From Pseudonocardia sp. SCN 73-27 (GTDB lineage Bacteria > Actinomycetota > Actinomycetes > Mycobacteriales > Pseudonocardiaceae): DNA of 64,000 nucleotides. The translations under genes were made by a program, and so were the position numbers. The stretch is from the NCBI GenBank assembly GCA_001725415.1, contig MEGH01000005.1, positions 197,218 to 261,217 of the forward strand, in the 5' to 3' direction. Each line of letters begins with the position of its first letter. Positions within the stretch are counted from its first letter, which is position 1. The notes below the pieces were generated by a model, which worked only from the letters and a program-made list of their open reading frames with translations, was not told the DNA's origin and made no database searches. This document shows positions 36,481 through 44,167 of this stretch, piece after piece.

Positions 36481-37181
36481 TGACATCCACCGCGCTCGTC
36501 ACCGGAGCCGCTCGCGGCTTCGGCCTCGCCCTCACCGCGGGCCTCGTCGGCCGCGGCGCCACCGTGATCGTCGACGGCCGCGACGCCGCCGCACTGGCCG
36601 CCGCCACCGCCGACCTGTCCGGCCCCGGACAGGTCGTCACCGTCGCCGGGGACCTCACCGACGCCGCGCACCGCGGCGCCCTCTACTCCGCGGTCCGCCG
36701 CGCGGGCGGCCTCGACCTGCTCGTCCACAACGCCGGAGCCCTCGGCCCCAGCCCGCTGCCGCGGCTCGCCGACCTCGCCCCGCACGCCTTCGACGACCTC
36801 TGGGCCACCAACGTCGCCGCACCCCTGGCGCTGACCCGGCTGCTGCTGCCGTTCCTGCGCGCCTCCCCCGACGCCGCGATCGTCACCCTCAGCTCCGACG
36901 CGGCCGTCGAGGCCTACCAGGGCTGGGGCGGCTACGGTGCGACGAAGGCCGCGCTCGACCAGCTCGCCGCCGTCCTCGGCGTCGAGGAGCCGGCGGTGCG
37001 CGTGTACGCCTTCGACCCCGGCGACATGCGCACCGCCATGCACCAACGTGCCTTCCCGGGCGAGGACATCTCCGACCGCCCCGAGCCCGCGACCGTCGTC
37101 CCCGCCCTGCTGACGCTGCTCGACCGGAGACCGCCGTCGGGCCGGCACCGCGCCGCCGACCTCCTGGAGTCCACACGATGA
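36480..37181 (+). CDS. SDR-family oxidoreductase (probable SoxR target)
   Basis: A 233-residue SDR. TALVTGAARGFGLALTAGLVGRG binds the cofactor, VHNAGALG follows, and the active-site YGATKAALDQL is present. ATG 36480 sits at the predicted transcription start. In Streptomyces, SoxR activates small sets of genes for oxidoreductases and transporters that handle redox-active metabolites, so a quinone or antibiotic-modifying role is plausible but inferred. Confidence 0.87.
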   Translation: MTSTALVTGAARGFGLALTAGLVGRGATVIVDGRDAAALAAATADLSGPGQVVTVAGDLTDAAHRGALYSAVRRAGGLDLLVHNAGALGPSPLPRLADLAPHAFDDLWATNVAAPLALTRLLLPFLRASPDAAIVTLSSDAAVEAYQGWGGYGATKAALDQLAAVLGVEEPAVRVYAFDPGDMRTAMHQRAFPGEDISDRPEPATVVPALLTLLDRRPPSGRHRAADLLESTR

Positions 37182-37258
37182 GCGAGCGCCGGCGAGCGAG
37201 TCATCGACACCGCGCGTCACGTCGGTGCCGACCGAGCGTCAGCGAGGACGTGCGATGA
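37178..37258 (+). other. small ORF/GAGCG-repeat linker between SDR and QueA-like gene
   Basis: An ATG at 37178 overlaps the SDR stop and its TGA (37256-37258) overlaps the next ATG, giving a 26-codon Arg/Ser-rich peptide (SERRRASHRHRASRRCRPSV). The DNA has repeated GAGCG units (GAGCGAGCGCCGGCGAGCGAG, then GAGCGTCAGCGAGG). It may be a coupling ORF, or just a repeat element seen at actinobacterial gene borders. Confidence 0.35.
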
Positions 37259-38301
37259 CGTCGTCCTTCGTATTGCCCGACCGGCTGTCGGCCGCCGAGC
37301 CGCCCGAGGCCCGCGGCGTGCCCCGCGACGGGGTGCGGCTGCTCGTCGCCCGGCCCGGGCTGCCCGTCCGGCACCGCCGGTTCCGCGACCTGCCCTCGGC
37401 GCTCGCCCCCGGGGACCTGCTCGTCGTCAACACCTCGTCGACGGCACCCGCGGCCGTCGACGGCACCCGGTCCGACGGGCGGCCCGTCACCGTGCACGTC
37501 AGCGGCCCGGTGCCCGACGTACCCGACCGCTGGGTCGTCGAGCTGCGCACGCCGGGCCGGGAGCGGGTGCACGACGGCCGGTCCGGCGAGGTCGTCACGC
37601 TGCCCGGCGGTGCGCACGCCGTGCTGGTCGCGGCGCACCCCGACCCGTCGGCCGCGACGAGCCGGCTGTGGCGGGCGATGATCGCGACCGACGGCCCGTT
37701 CCTGCGCTGGCTCGAGCGCGTCGGACGACCCATCACCTACTCCTACCTGCGGGCCGCCCCCGGGATCGACGACTTCCGCACCGTCGTCGCGAAGCCCGGC
37801 CGGGAGTTCCCGAGCGCCGAGATGCCCTCGGCCGGGCGCCCGCTCTCCCGCGACGTGCTGGCCCGGCTCGCCGCCCGCGGCGTCGGAGTGGCCGAGATCG
37901 TCCTGCACACCGGCGTCTCGTCGCTGGAGGCCGGCGAGACGCCGCTGCCCGAGCGCTACCGCGTCCCCGCGCGCACCGCCGACGCCGTCAACGCCGCACG
38001 TGCCGCCGGGCGGCGGATCGTCGCCGTCGGCACGACCGTCACCCGCGCCCTGGAGACGGTGGCCGCCGACGACGGGTCGGTCCGCGCGGGCAGCGGCTGG
38101 ACCGAGCTCGTCCTCGGACCGGACCGGCCGGCGCGGACCGTCGACGGGCTCGTGACCGGCTGGCACGAACCGCAGGCCTCGCACCTGCTCCTGCTGAAGG
38201 CCGTCGCCGGCCGGGAGACGGTCGCCGCAGCTTACGAGTCCGCGCTCGCCGAGGGATACCTGTGGCACGAGTTCGGCGACAGCTGCCTGCTGCTCGCGTG
38301 A
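37255..38301 (+). CDS. divergent QueA-like SAM:tRNA ribosyltransferase-isomerase
   Basis: A 348-residue member of the QueA superfamily: FRDLPSALAPGDLLVVNTSSTAPA, GVGVAEIVLHTGVSSLEAGETPLPERYRVP and the late TGWHEPQASHLLLLKAVAG, EGYLWHEFGDSCLLL. Canonical QueA transfers ribose from SAM to preQ1 in tRNA. Here the usual PLPPYI segment is ITYSYL and the PTAGLHFT region reads MPSAGRPLS, so it is a divergent paralogue, and no tgt or preQ1 genes are in view. Start ATG 37255. Exact substrate unknown. Confidence 0.8.
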   Translation: MTSSFVLPDRLSAAEPPEARGVPRDGVRLLVARPGLPVRHRRFRDLPSALAPGDLLVVNTSSTAPAAVDGTRSDGRPVTVHVSGPVPDVPDRWVVELRTPGRERVHDGRSGEVVTLPGGAHAVLVAAHPDPSAATSRLWRAMIATDGPFLRWLERVGRPITYSYLRAAPGIDDFRTVVAKPGREFPSAEMPSAGRPLSRDVLARLAARGVGVAEIVLHTGVSSLEAGETPLPERYRVPARTADAVNAARAAGRRIVAVGTTVTRALETVAADDGSVRAGSGWTELVLGPDRPARTVDGLVTGWHEPQASHLLLLKAVAGRETVAAAYESALAEGYLWHEFGDSCLLLA

Positions 38302-38675
38302 GGCCGCCCGGGCGATCATCTCGTCGATCATGCGCCGACGGTCCGGCCACTCCGGACTGTCGGCGCCGAACGGCACGGTCGGTGATCACCGACCACCCGA
38401 CGGTTGCAGCGGAAACGACCGTCGAACGCGCTCGGTGACCGTTCGTCGCGGATCATGAACGACCGGCCGTCGAACGACCGTCCGGGCGAGCGGCAGGTGA
38501 GGAGCGCCGACAGGCAGCCCCGCGCCTTGTCTGCCGCTGGTCACCTTCCGTAATGTTCCTCGCGCAGTCACGATCCGATCACGAGCGGACACCGAGCCGG
38601 ACTCCCCACCGGCTCCCCGGGCCCCCGAACCGGACGTCCGTCCCCGTTGGTCGGCTGATCGCGGAAGGACATGAC
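38302..38675 (+). promoter_or_regulatory. 374-bp intergenic region with putative transglycosylase promoter
   Basis: No convincing gene. TTGTCT (38527-38532) and TAATGT (38551-38556), 18 bp apart, look like a promoter for the secreted transglycosylase, leaving a leader of about 115 nt. The stretch 38395-38500 has several GACCGTCGAACG-type short repeats. GGAAGGA (38664-38670) precedes TTG 38676. No c-di-AMP riboswitch core was recognised in the leader. Confidence 0.4.
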
Positions 38676-39515
38676 TTGCCCAGCCACCGCTCCCCAGGCG
38701 GCAGGCAGGTGCCAGTGGTCCCGGCCCCGAACCGGACCTCCACACGGCACCAGACTGCCCGGCGGCCTCTCGTCACCGAGACGGCCAGGCGCACTGCCGC
38801 GCACACGACCGCTGCCCTCGGCGCGGCGGTCGGCGTCATCAGCACGGGCGCGTTCGCCCTGGTCATGCCCACGACGACCGGCGCGCTGCCGGCCGCCGAC
38901 GCCGCCGAGATCCCCACGGCCCTGGCCGCGAACTCCACGACGCTGCCGGTCGACACCGCACCGGCTCGCAAGTCCTCGTCCACCGTCGGCACGCTGTCCC
39001 CGGTCGCGTTCGTCGTCAACACCGACGACACCGAGGCCGACACCCCCGCCGATCCCGACATCGCCGCGCTCGACAAGGGCGGCAAGCTCGCCGACCAGCT
39101 CGCCGAGATCCACGCGCAGGCCGCGCGAGACGCCGCGGAGAACGCCCGGATCGACGAGATCGTCGCCAAGGGTGGGCTCGACGGCTGGATCGCCGAGGCG
39201 CTGCGGATCATGGACATGCCGCAGTCGTACGCGCCGAGCGTCAAGAAGATCATCATGGCGGAGTCGGGCGGCAACCCCCGCGCCATCAACAACTGGGACG
39301 CCAACGCGGCCCGCGGAACGCCCTCCGAGGGCCTCATGCAGACGATCCCGTCGACGTTCCGCAAGTTCGTGCACCCGAGCCTCGCCGGCCGCTCGATCAC
39401 GGACCCGGTCGCGAACATCACCGCGGGCGTCCGGTACATGGTCGCCACCTACGGCATCGACACCCTCGCCAGCGGCGGCCGCAGCAACCACCTGGGCCAG
39501 TACATCGGCTACTGA
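38676..39515 (+). CDS. secreted lytic transglycosylase (SLT domain)
   Basis: About 279 residues from TTG 38676, preceded by a good ribosome site. A basic N-terminus leads to a hydrophobic signal segment (TTAALGAAVGVISTGAFALVMP) and a low-complexity region. A short helical part (LADQLAEIHAQAARDAAENARIDEI) precedes the SLT domain: IIMAESGGNPRAINNWD with the catalytic Glu, PSEGLMQTIPSTF, and VANITAGVRYMVATYG. It would cleave peptidoglycan outside the membrane. The frame also stays open upstream, so the start is inferred. Confidence 0.85.
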   Translation: MPSHRSPGGRQVPVVPAPNRTSTRHQTARRPLVTETARRTAAHTTAALGAAVGVISTGAFALVMPTTTGALPAADAAEIPTALAANSTTLPVDTAPARKSSSTVGTLSPVAFVVNTDDTEADTPADPDIAALDKGGKLADQLAEIHAQAARDAAENARIDEIVAKGGLDGWIAEALRIMDMPQSYAPSVKKIIMAESGGNPRAINNWDANAARGTPSEGLMQTIPSTFRKFVHPSLAGRSITDPVANITAGVRYMVATYGIDTLASGGRSNHLGQYIGY

Positions 39516-39531
39516 TTCCCGGCTGACACGA

Positions 39532-39570
39532 ACGGCCCGGTCGCGCCACTGAACTGCGCGACCGGGCCGT
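39532..39570 (+). terminator. rho-independent-like hairpin after transglycosylase
   Basis: ACGGCCCGGTCGCGC (39532-39546) pairs perfectly with GCGCGACCGGGCCGT (39556-39570) over a 9-nt loop, followed by CCGTTCG. It starts 17 bp after the transglycosylase stop. Confidence 0.8.
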
Positions 39571-39632
39571 CCGTTCGCGTTCGGGGGTGGGACACGCCGC
39601 CCAGTCACGGCGCAACCAGCCGCGCAACGCCC

Positions 39633-39659
39633 CTGTCGCCTCTGTCGCCTCTGTCGCCT
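39633..39659 (+). repeat. 9-bp tandem repeat, three copies
   Basis: CTGTCGCCT repeated three times without interruption, in the 259-bp gap before the acyltransferase gene. Nothing else is seen in this stretch apart from the terminator. Possibly variable in copy number. Confidence 0.7.
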
Positions 39660-39829
39660 CTCCGAGTCCGAGCGGTACACGGCGACGTGCTGCAGCATCC
39701 GGCCGTTTCCACCTCAGTCCGACCCGCACGTTCGGCCCCGCACGTCGACGGCGGTCCGTGCCGGGCCGCAACCTGCGCGTGACACCTCCGGAACGCGCGG
39801 TGATCAGCCGGATGAGAGAATCGGACGCG

Positions 39830-41860
39830 ATGACCGCCATGCCCGCTCCGCCCGTCGCCACGACGGGTGTCCGGAACGAGCGGCGCTACCGGCCGGAGCT
39901 CCAGGGTCTGCGGGCGCTGGCCGTCGCACTCGTCGTCGTCTACCACGTGTGGTTCGACCGGATCTCCGGCGGCGTCGACGTCTTCTTCCTGGTCTCCGGC
40001 TTCCTGATCACCGGCCAGCTGTACCGGGCGGCGCAGCGCGGCAGCGTACCGCTGACCAAGAACTGGGGCCGTCAGATCGCCCGGCTGGTGCCGGCGGTCG
40101 CGGTCGTCCTGGTCGCCACGGTGGCCGCGGGGCTCGCGATCCTGCCCGAGGCGCGCTGGGTGCAGACGGTCCGCGAGGTCGTCGCCTCGGCGTTCTTCCT
40201 GGAGAACTGGCGGCTCGCGGCCGACTCCGTCGACTACTCGGCGCAGCACAACACGGCCAGCGTGGTGCAGCACTTCTGGTCGCTGTCGATCCAGGTGCAG
40301 TTCTACGTCGTGTGGCCGCTGCTGATCGCGGGGGTCGTGCTCGTCGCCGGCCGGGCACGCCTCGACCGCACGCTCACCCGCGTCCTCGCCGCCCTCTTCG
40401 TCGCCTCGCTCGCCTACTCGGTGGTGCTCACGGCGCTCGACCAGCCGCTCGCCTACTTCCACTCGCTCACCCGGGTCTGGGAGTTCGCGCTGGGCGGACT
40501 TCTCGCACTGTGGATCGACAAGATCGACCTGCCCGCACGCCTCCGGGTGTTCCTGGGCTGGCTCGGCGTGATCGGGCTCGTCGCGTGCGGGGCGGTGCTG
40601 CAGGTCGGCAGCGTCTTCCCCGGCTTCGCCGCCCTGTGGCCGACGTGCGCGGCCGCGCTCGTCCTCCTCGCCGGCGCCACCGGCAGCAGGCGCGGCGCCG
40701 ACCGGCTGCTGTCGTCGACACCGATGCGCTACCTCGGGGACATCAGCTACTCCCTCTACCTGTGGCACTGGCCGGTGCTGCTGTTCTTCCTCGTCCTCAC
40801 CGGGGAGTCGGCGGCCGACCTCGAGGGCGGCTCGTTCGTCATCGTGCTGTCGCTGCTGCTTGCGGTGATCACCTACCACGTGGTCGAGGAGCCGATGCGG
40901 CAGCGGCACGAGAGCCGGCGGTCGCAGTACCGGCTCGGCGTCGTCGCGGTGGCCGCAATCCTGCTGGCCACCGGGGGCTGGCAGGCCGTGTCGATGGTGC
41001 GGGCCGACCACGGCGCGCAGATCGGCGACTCGACGCACCCCGGCGCGATGGCGCTCGCCCCCGGCTACACGTCGGTCGCGGCCACCGACGAGCCCGTGGA
41101 CCCGTTGCCGCCCATGGTCTCCCTCGGCGAGGACTGGGGCCGCACCACCGACCCGTGGACGTGCGGGGCCGACCCGGTCCGCCCGCCACTCGAGTCGTGC
41201 ACCCTCCCTGTCGACGGCACGCCGGAGCGACGAATCGTCGTCGTCGGCGACTCACACTCCCAGCAGTACCTCGGTGCGCTGGAGCCGATCGCGCAGCAGA
41301 ACCGCTGGGAGGTCACGACCTTCCTCAAGGGTGCGTGCCCGTTCTCGACCGTCTCGGAGACCGAGCCGGAGTCGGCCGAGTGCCTGGCCTGGAACACCGC
41401 GCTGGTGCCCGCGGTCGTCGACCTGCATCCCGACGCCGTCTTCACCATGGCCAGCCGCGAGGTCCGCACCGGGCTGACCGAGAGCACCCCGGCCGGCTTC
41501 GTCGAGGCATGGACCCGGCTGTCCGACGTCGGCATCCCCGTCCTCGCGGTGCGCGACAACCCGCGCTTCGACTTCCGCCCGCCCGACTGCATCCAGGAGA
41601 ACGGCCGCGGCGCCACCCGGTGCGGCGCCGAGCGCAACGCCTGGTACCCGGAGGTCCCGTCGTGGGTCGGCACCCCCGGCGTCCCGTCGAGCGTGCGGTT
41701 CCTCGACTTCAGCGACCTCATGTGCGCCCCGGACGGGCAGTGCCCCGCCGAGATCGGCAACGTGTGGGTCTACATGGACGACAACCACCTGAGCGCGACG
41801 TTCACCGCGTCGATGGCGCCCGTCGTCGAGCAGCGGATCCTGTCCGCGATGGGCTGGTAG
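39830..41860 (+). CDS. acyltransferase-3/SGNH membrane protein (OafA-like)
   Basis: 676 residues from ATG 39830 (ATG 39812 is an alternative). The first about 400 residues are an acyltransferase-3 domain with ten or so membrane helices: YRPELQGLRALAVALVVVYHVW, GGVDVFFLVSGFLITGQL, and SYSLYLWHWPVLLFF with VEEPMRQRHESRR. After a final helix near 405 comes an external SGNH-like domain with IVVVGDSHSQQYLGAL and DDNHLSATFTASM. Such proteins O-acetylate or acylate cell-wall or envelope glycans. Four or more cysteines in the outer part may form disulfides. Confidence 0.9.
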   Translation: MTAMPAPPVATTGVRNERRYRPELQGLRALAVALVVVYHVWFDRISGGVDVFFLVSGFLITGQLYRAAQRGSVPLTKNWGRQIARLVPAVAVVLVATVAAGLAILPEARWVQTVREVVASAFFLENWRLAADSVDYSAQHNTASVVQHFWSLSIQVQFYVVWPLLIAGVVLVAGRARLDRTLTRVLAALFVASLAYSVVLTALDQPLAYFHSLTRVWEFALGGLLALWIDKIDLPARLRVFLGWLGVIGLVACGAVLQVGSVFPGFAALWPTCAAALVLLAGATGSRRGADRLLSSTPMRYLGDISYSLYLWHWPVLLFFLVLTGESAADLEGGSFVIVLSLLLAVITYHVVEEPMRQRHESRRSQYRLGVVAVAAILLATGGWQAVSMVRADHGAQIGDSTHPGAMALAPGYTSVAATDEPVDPLPPMVSLGEDWGRTTDPWTCGADPVRPPLESCTLPVDGTPERRIVVVGDSHSQQYLGALEPIAQQNRWEVTTFLKGACPFSTVSETEPESAECLAWNTALVPAVVDLHPDAVFTMASREVRTGLTESTPAGFVEAWTRLSDVGIPVLAVRDNPRFDFRPPDCIQENGRGATRCGAERNAWYPEVPSWVGTPGVPSSVRFLDFSDLMCAPDGQCPAEIGNVWVYMDDNHLSATFTASMAPVVEQRILSAMGW

Positions 41861-41862
41861 AC

Positions 41863-42099
41863 CTACCCCCCGTCGAGCACGGGCCGGGCCCGTTCCTCGC
41901 CGACGGCGACGACGTCGCCCGCCCGAAGCTGCGCGCCTCGGCGGGTCTCGTCGCGGCCGTTGACCTGGACCTCACCTGCCTCGACCAGTTCGCGTGCGTG
42001 CACACCGTCCTCGGCAAGGCCCGCGAGCTTGAGGAACTGACCGAGCCGGATCGGCTCCTCGCGGATGGGGACGGCACGGATCGGCGACCTGGCGGACAT
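41863..42099 (-). CDS. S4-domain RNA-binding protein
   Basis: A 78-residue protein that is essentially one S4 fold: EPIRLGQFLKLAGLAEDGVHARELVEAGEVQVNGRDETRRGAQLRAGDVVAVG. This resembles YbcJ/RqcP-type small RNA-binding proteins of the ribosome-quality or tRNA/rRNA binding type. ATG 42099. It lies 7 bp after the BTAD regulator on the same strand. Target RNA unknown. Confidence 0.85.
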   Translation of the reverse strand: MSARSPIRAVPIREEPIRLGQFLKLAGLAEDGVHARELVEAGEVQVNGRDETRRGAQLRAGDVVAVGEERARPVLDGG

Positions 42100-42106
42100 G
42101 GGTCCA

Positions 42107-42865
42107 TCATCCCCGGCCCGTCGGCGCGGCCTCCAACAGCTCCGCGTGCAGCGCCCGGCTCGCCGGACCCGGAACGGCACCGAGGTCGTCGCGCAGCACC
42201 CGGGTGAGCCGGTCGTAGACCTCCAGGGCCGCACCGCGATCGCCGCGTCGGTCGAGCGCCCGCATGAGCAGCCGGTAGCCCGTCTCGGCCAGCGGATCGT
42301 CGTCGACGAGCGCGCGGGCGCTGCGCTCGGCGCTCGCGAGCTCGGTGGGCCCCAGCTGCAGGCAGGCCTCGGCGTAGCAGGTCAGGGCACGACGACGGTC
42401 GTGCGCCAGCTCGGCCCGGCGCCGCTGCACCCACGGCTCGTCGAACTCGGCGAGGAACGTCCGCTGCAGCACGAACACCGCGCTCAGCGACTGCGTCCAG
42501 GCCCGGCGCCAGTCCCGCCGGGCGGTCGCGGCCTCGGCGGCGTGCAGCGCGGCCCCGGCGACGGCCCCGTCGACGATCGAGCCCTCCGGCAGCACCAGCT
42601 GCAGCCCCGACCGGCCCCGGATCTCCGCGGGCGCGACGAGTGCCCGCACCTTGGACAGCAAGGCCGTGAACGTCGCCGCCGCCCCGGCCCCCGGCTCCGC
42701 GGGCTCCCAGAGCCGTTCGACGATCGTGGCGCGGTCGACGGGGCTGTGGCGGGAGTCGGCCAGCAGCGCGACCAGCAGCCGTCCACGCCTGCCGGGCAAC
42801 GCCTGCTCGACCGGCCGGCCGTCGACGGAGAGCGCGAAACGCCCATGCAGCTGGATCCGGACCAC
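42107..42865 (-). CDS. BTAD-type (SARP-like) transcriptional regulator
   Basis: A 252-residue protein. An OmpR-like winged helix (IQLHGRFALSVDGRPVE, then RGRLLVALLADSRHSPVDRATIVERLWE) is followed by the helical bacterial transcriptional activator domain (TRRDWRRAWTQSLSAVFVLQRTFL, ALDRRGDRGAALEVYDRLTRVLRDDLGAVPGPASRALHAELL). This is the short SARP/AfsR layout without an NB-ARC part. Such proteins activate secondary-metabolite clusters, but none is nearby. GTG 42865; TTG 42874 is possible. Confidence 0.86.
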   Translation of the reverse strand: MVRIQLHGRFALSVDGRPVEQALPGRRGRLLVALLADSRHSPVDRATIVERLWEPAEPGAGAAATFTALLSKVRALVAPAEIRGRSGLQLVLPEGSIVDGAVAGAALHAAEAATARRDWRRAWTQSLSAVFVLQRTFLAEFDEPWVQRRRAELAHDRRRALTCYAEACLQLGPTELASAERSARALVDDDPLAETGYRLLMRALDRRGDRGAALEVYDRLTRVLRDDLGAVPGPASRALHAELLEAAPTGRG

Positions 42866-42962
42866 GGTGCCCAATTGCAGGGATACGGCAAGGTCGGTGT
42901 CAATACTCGGGGCCGAACGGGACGCCGCCCCGGCGGACCGGACTCCGACGAACGGAGCAGTC

Positions 42963-43124
42963 GTGAACCAGGTGACGTGCGAGTGCGGCTTCCAGACCCG
43001 CGACGCCGAGGAGGGCCCGGTGGTGACGGCCGTGCTCGACCACGTCCGCGCCGACCACCCCGACCTGGAGGGGGCGGTCACGCCCGAGGTCGTGCGGGGC
43101 TGGATCGAGGTCGTTCCGGGCTGA
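42963..43124 (+). CDS. DUF1059-family small protein
   Basis: A 53-residue protein: NQVTCECGFQTRDAEEGPVV, VLDHVRADHPDL, EVVRGWIEVV. The Cys-x-Cys-Gly start and DH...HP pattern match DUF1059, small conserved proteins of unknown function with possible metal-binding Cys/His. GTG 42963, divergent from the BTAD regulator. Confidence 0.75.
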   Translation: MNQVTCECGFQTRDAEEGPVVTAVLDHVRADHPDLEGAVTPEVVRGWIEVVPG

Positions 43125-43192
43125 CCCTGTGAGCGGCCCCCTCGACCGATGGCCCTGGCCCGGGGCCGCCGGAAGGTGCAGGCTGTGCGGCC

Positions 43193-44104
43193 ATGACGAG
43201 CGGTGGTCGGGTCGCGATCGTGACGGGCGGCGCGTCGGGGATCGGGAGGGCCCTCGGCGCGGCGCTCGTCGCCCGGGGCGACACGGTCGTGCTGGCCGAC
43301 GTCGACGTCGAGGGGGCGACGTCGGCCGCCGACGGCATGCGCGGACCCGGGACGGCGACGGCCGCTGCACTCGACGTCCGTGACGGGCCCGCCGTCGAGC
43401 GGCTGGTCCACTACACCGCCGACGCCCATGGCCGGCTCGACCTCATGGTCAACAACGCCGGGCTCGGCATCGGCGGGCCCGTGGACGAGCTGACGGCCGC
43501 GCACTGGGACCGGGTCGTCGACGTCAACCTGCGTGGCGTGATCCACGGCGTGCACGCCGCCTACCCGGTGATGGTGCGACAGCGGCGCGGACACATCGTC
43601 AACACCGCGTCGATGGCCGGGCTGGTCCCCGGGCCCGGGCTGACGCCGTACGCCACGACGAAGTGGGGTGTCGTCGGGCTGTCGCTGAGCCTGCGCGCGG
43701 AGGCGGCGCGGCACGGCGTCCGGGTGACGGTGGTGTGCCCGGCCGGCGTCGACACCCCGATCCTCGACAAGGGCCCGCCCGCCGACCTGCCGCGCATCCC
43801 GTCCGACGACACCGTCGACGCGCGGAAGATGATCACGATCATGAGCGGCGGCAAGCTCTATGACGCGGACGCACTCGCGGCCGACGTGCTGCGCGGCATC
43901 GACCGCAACAAGGCACTGGTCGTGCGGCCGCGCTATGCAGGTCTGCTGTGGCGGCTGACGCGCCTCTCCCCCGCCGGCATGACCCGCCTCGCTGCCCTCA
44001 CCGCGTCCCGCGCAACCCACTCGCGAGTGGCGTTACTGGCCATGGCCAGCAATGCCACTCACGAGCGCCGGAGGCGTGTTGTCCGGTCCCGGCCGCGACG
44101 GTGA
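43193..44104 (+). CDS. SDR-family oxidoreductase
   Basis: A 303-residue SDR. VAIVTGGASGIGRALGAALVARG binds NAD(P), VNNAGLGIGG follows, and the active site YATTKWGVVGLSLSLR is intact. The C-terminal extension (RGIDRNKALVVRPRYAGLLWRLTRLSP) is typical of the membrane-associated SDR subgroup seen in mycolate and lipid metabolism. The last 27 codons contain an imperfect copy of the 40-bp palindrome. Confidence 0.87.
   Translation: MTSGGRVAIVTGGASGIGRALGAALVARGDTVVLADVDVEGATSAADGMRGPGTATAAALDVRDGPAVERLVHYTADAHGRLDLMVNNAGLGIGGPVDELTAAHWDRVVDVNLRGVIHGVHAAYPVMVRQRRGHIVNTASMAGLVPGPGLTPYATTKWGVVGLSLSLRAEAARHGVRVTVVCPAGVDTPILDKGPPADLPRIPSDDTVDARKMITIMSGGKLYDADALAADVLRGIDRNKALVVRPRYAGLLWRLTRLSPAGMTRLAALTASRATHSRVALLAMASNATHERRRRVVRSRPRR
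44023..44062. repeat. 40-bp palindrome copy inside SDR 3' end
   Basis: GCGAGTGGCGTTACTGGC, loop CATG, GCCAGCAATGCCACTCAC; 15 of 18 positions are complementary. Same geometry as the elements at 14383, 33996 and 44122 but placed in coding sequence, 60 bp before the better copy. Its mismatches suggest decay or coding constraint. Confidence 0.6.
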
Positions 44105-44121
44105 CGTTCACTGCTGCCCTC

Positions 44122-44161
44122 GTGCGCGGCAATGGTCGCTATGGCGACCATTGCCGCGCAC
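44122..44161. terminator. perfect 40-bp palindrome between convergent genes
   Basis: GTGCGCGGCAATGGTCGC (44122-44139), loop TATG, then its exact reverse complement (44144-44161). The inner 12 bases GGCAATGGTCGC are identical to the 14383 element. It lies 17 bp after the SDR stop and 6 bp before the end of the convergent LarA-like gene. Likely bidirectional terminator. Confidence 0.7.
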
Positions 44162-44167
44162 AGGGGT

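Noticed and set aside
38302..38675. c-di-AMP (ydaO) riboswitch ahead of the transglycosylase gene
   Set aside because: Such riboswitches often precede cell-wall hydrolase genes in actinobacteria, but the conserved core motifs could not be found.
39633..39659. CRISPR-like repeat
   Set aside because: Three head-to-tail 9-bp units without spacers; only a tandem repeat. No CRISPR array seen in the window.
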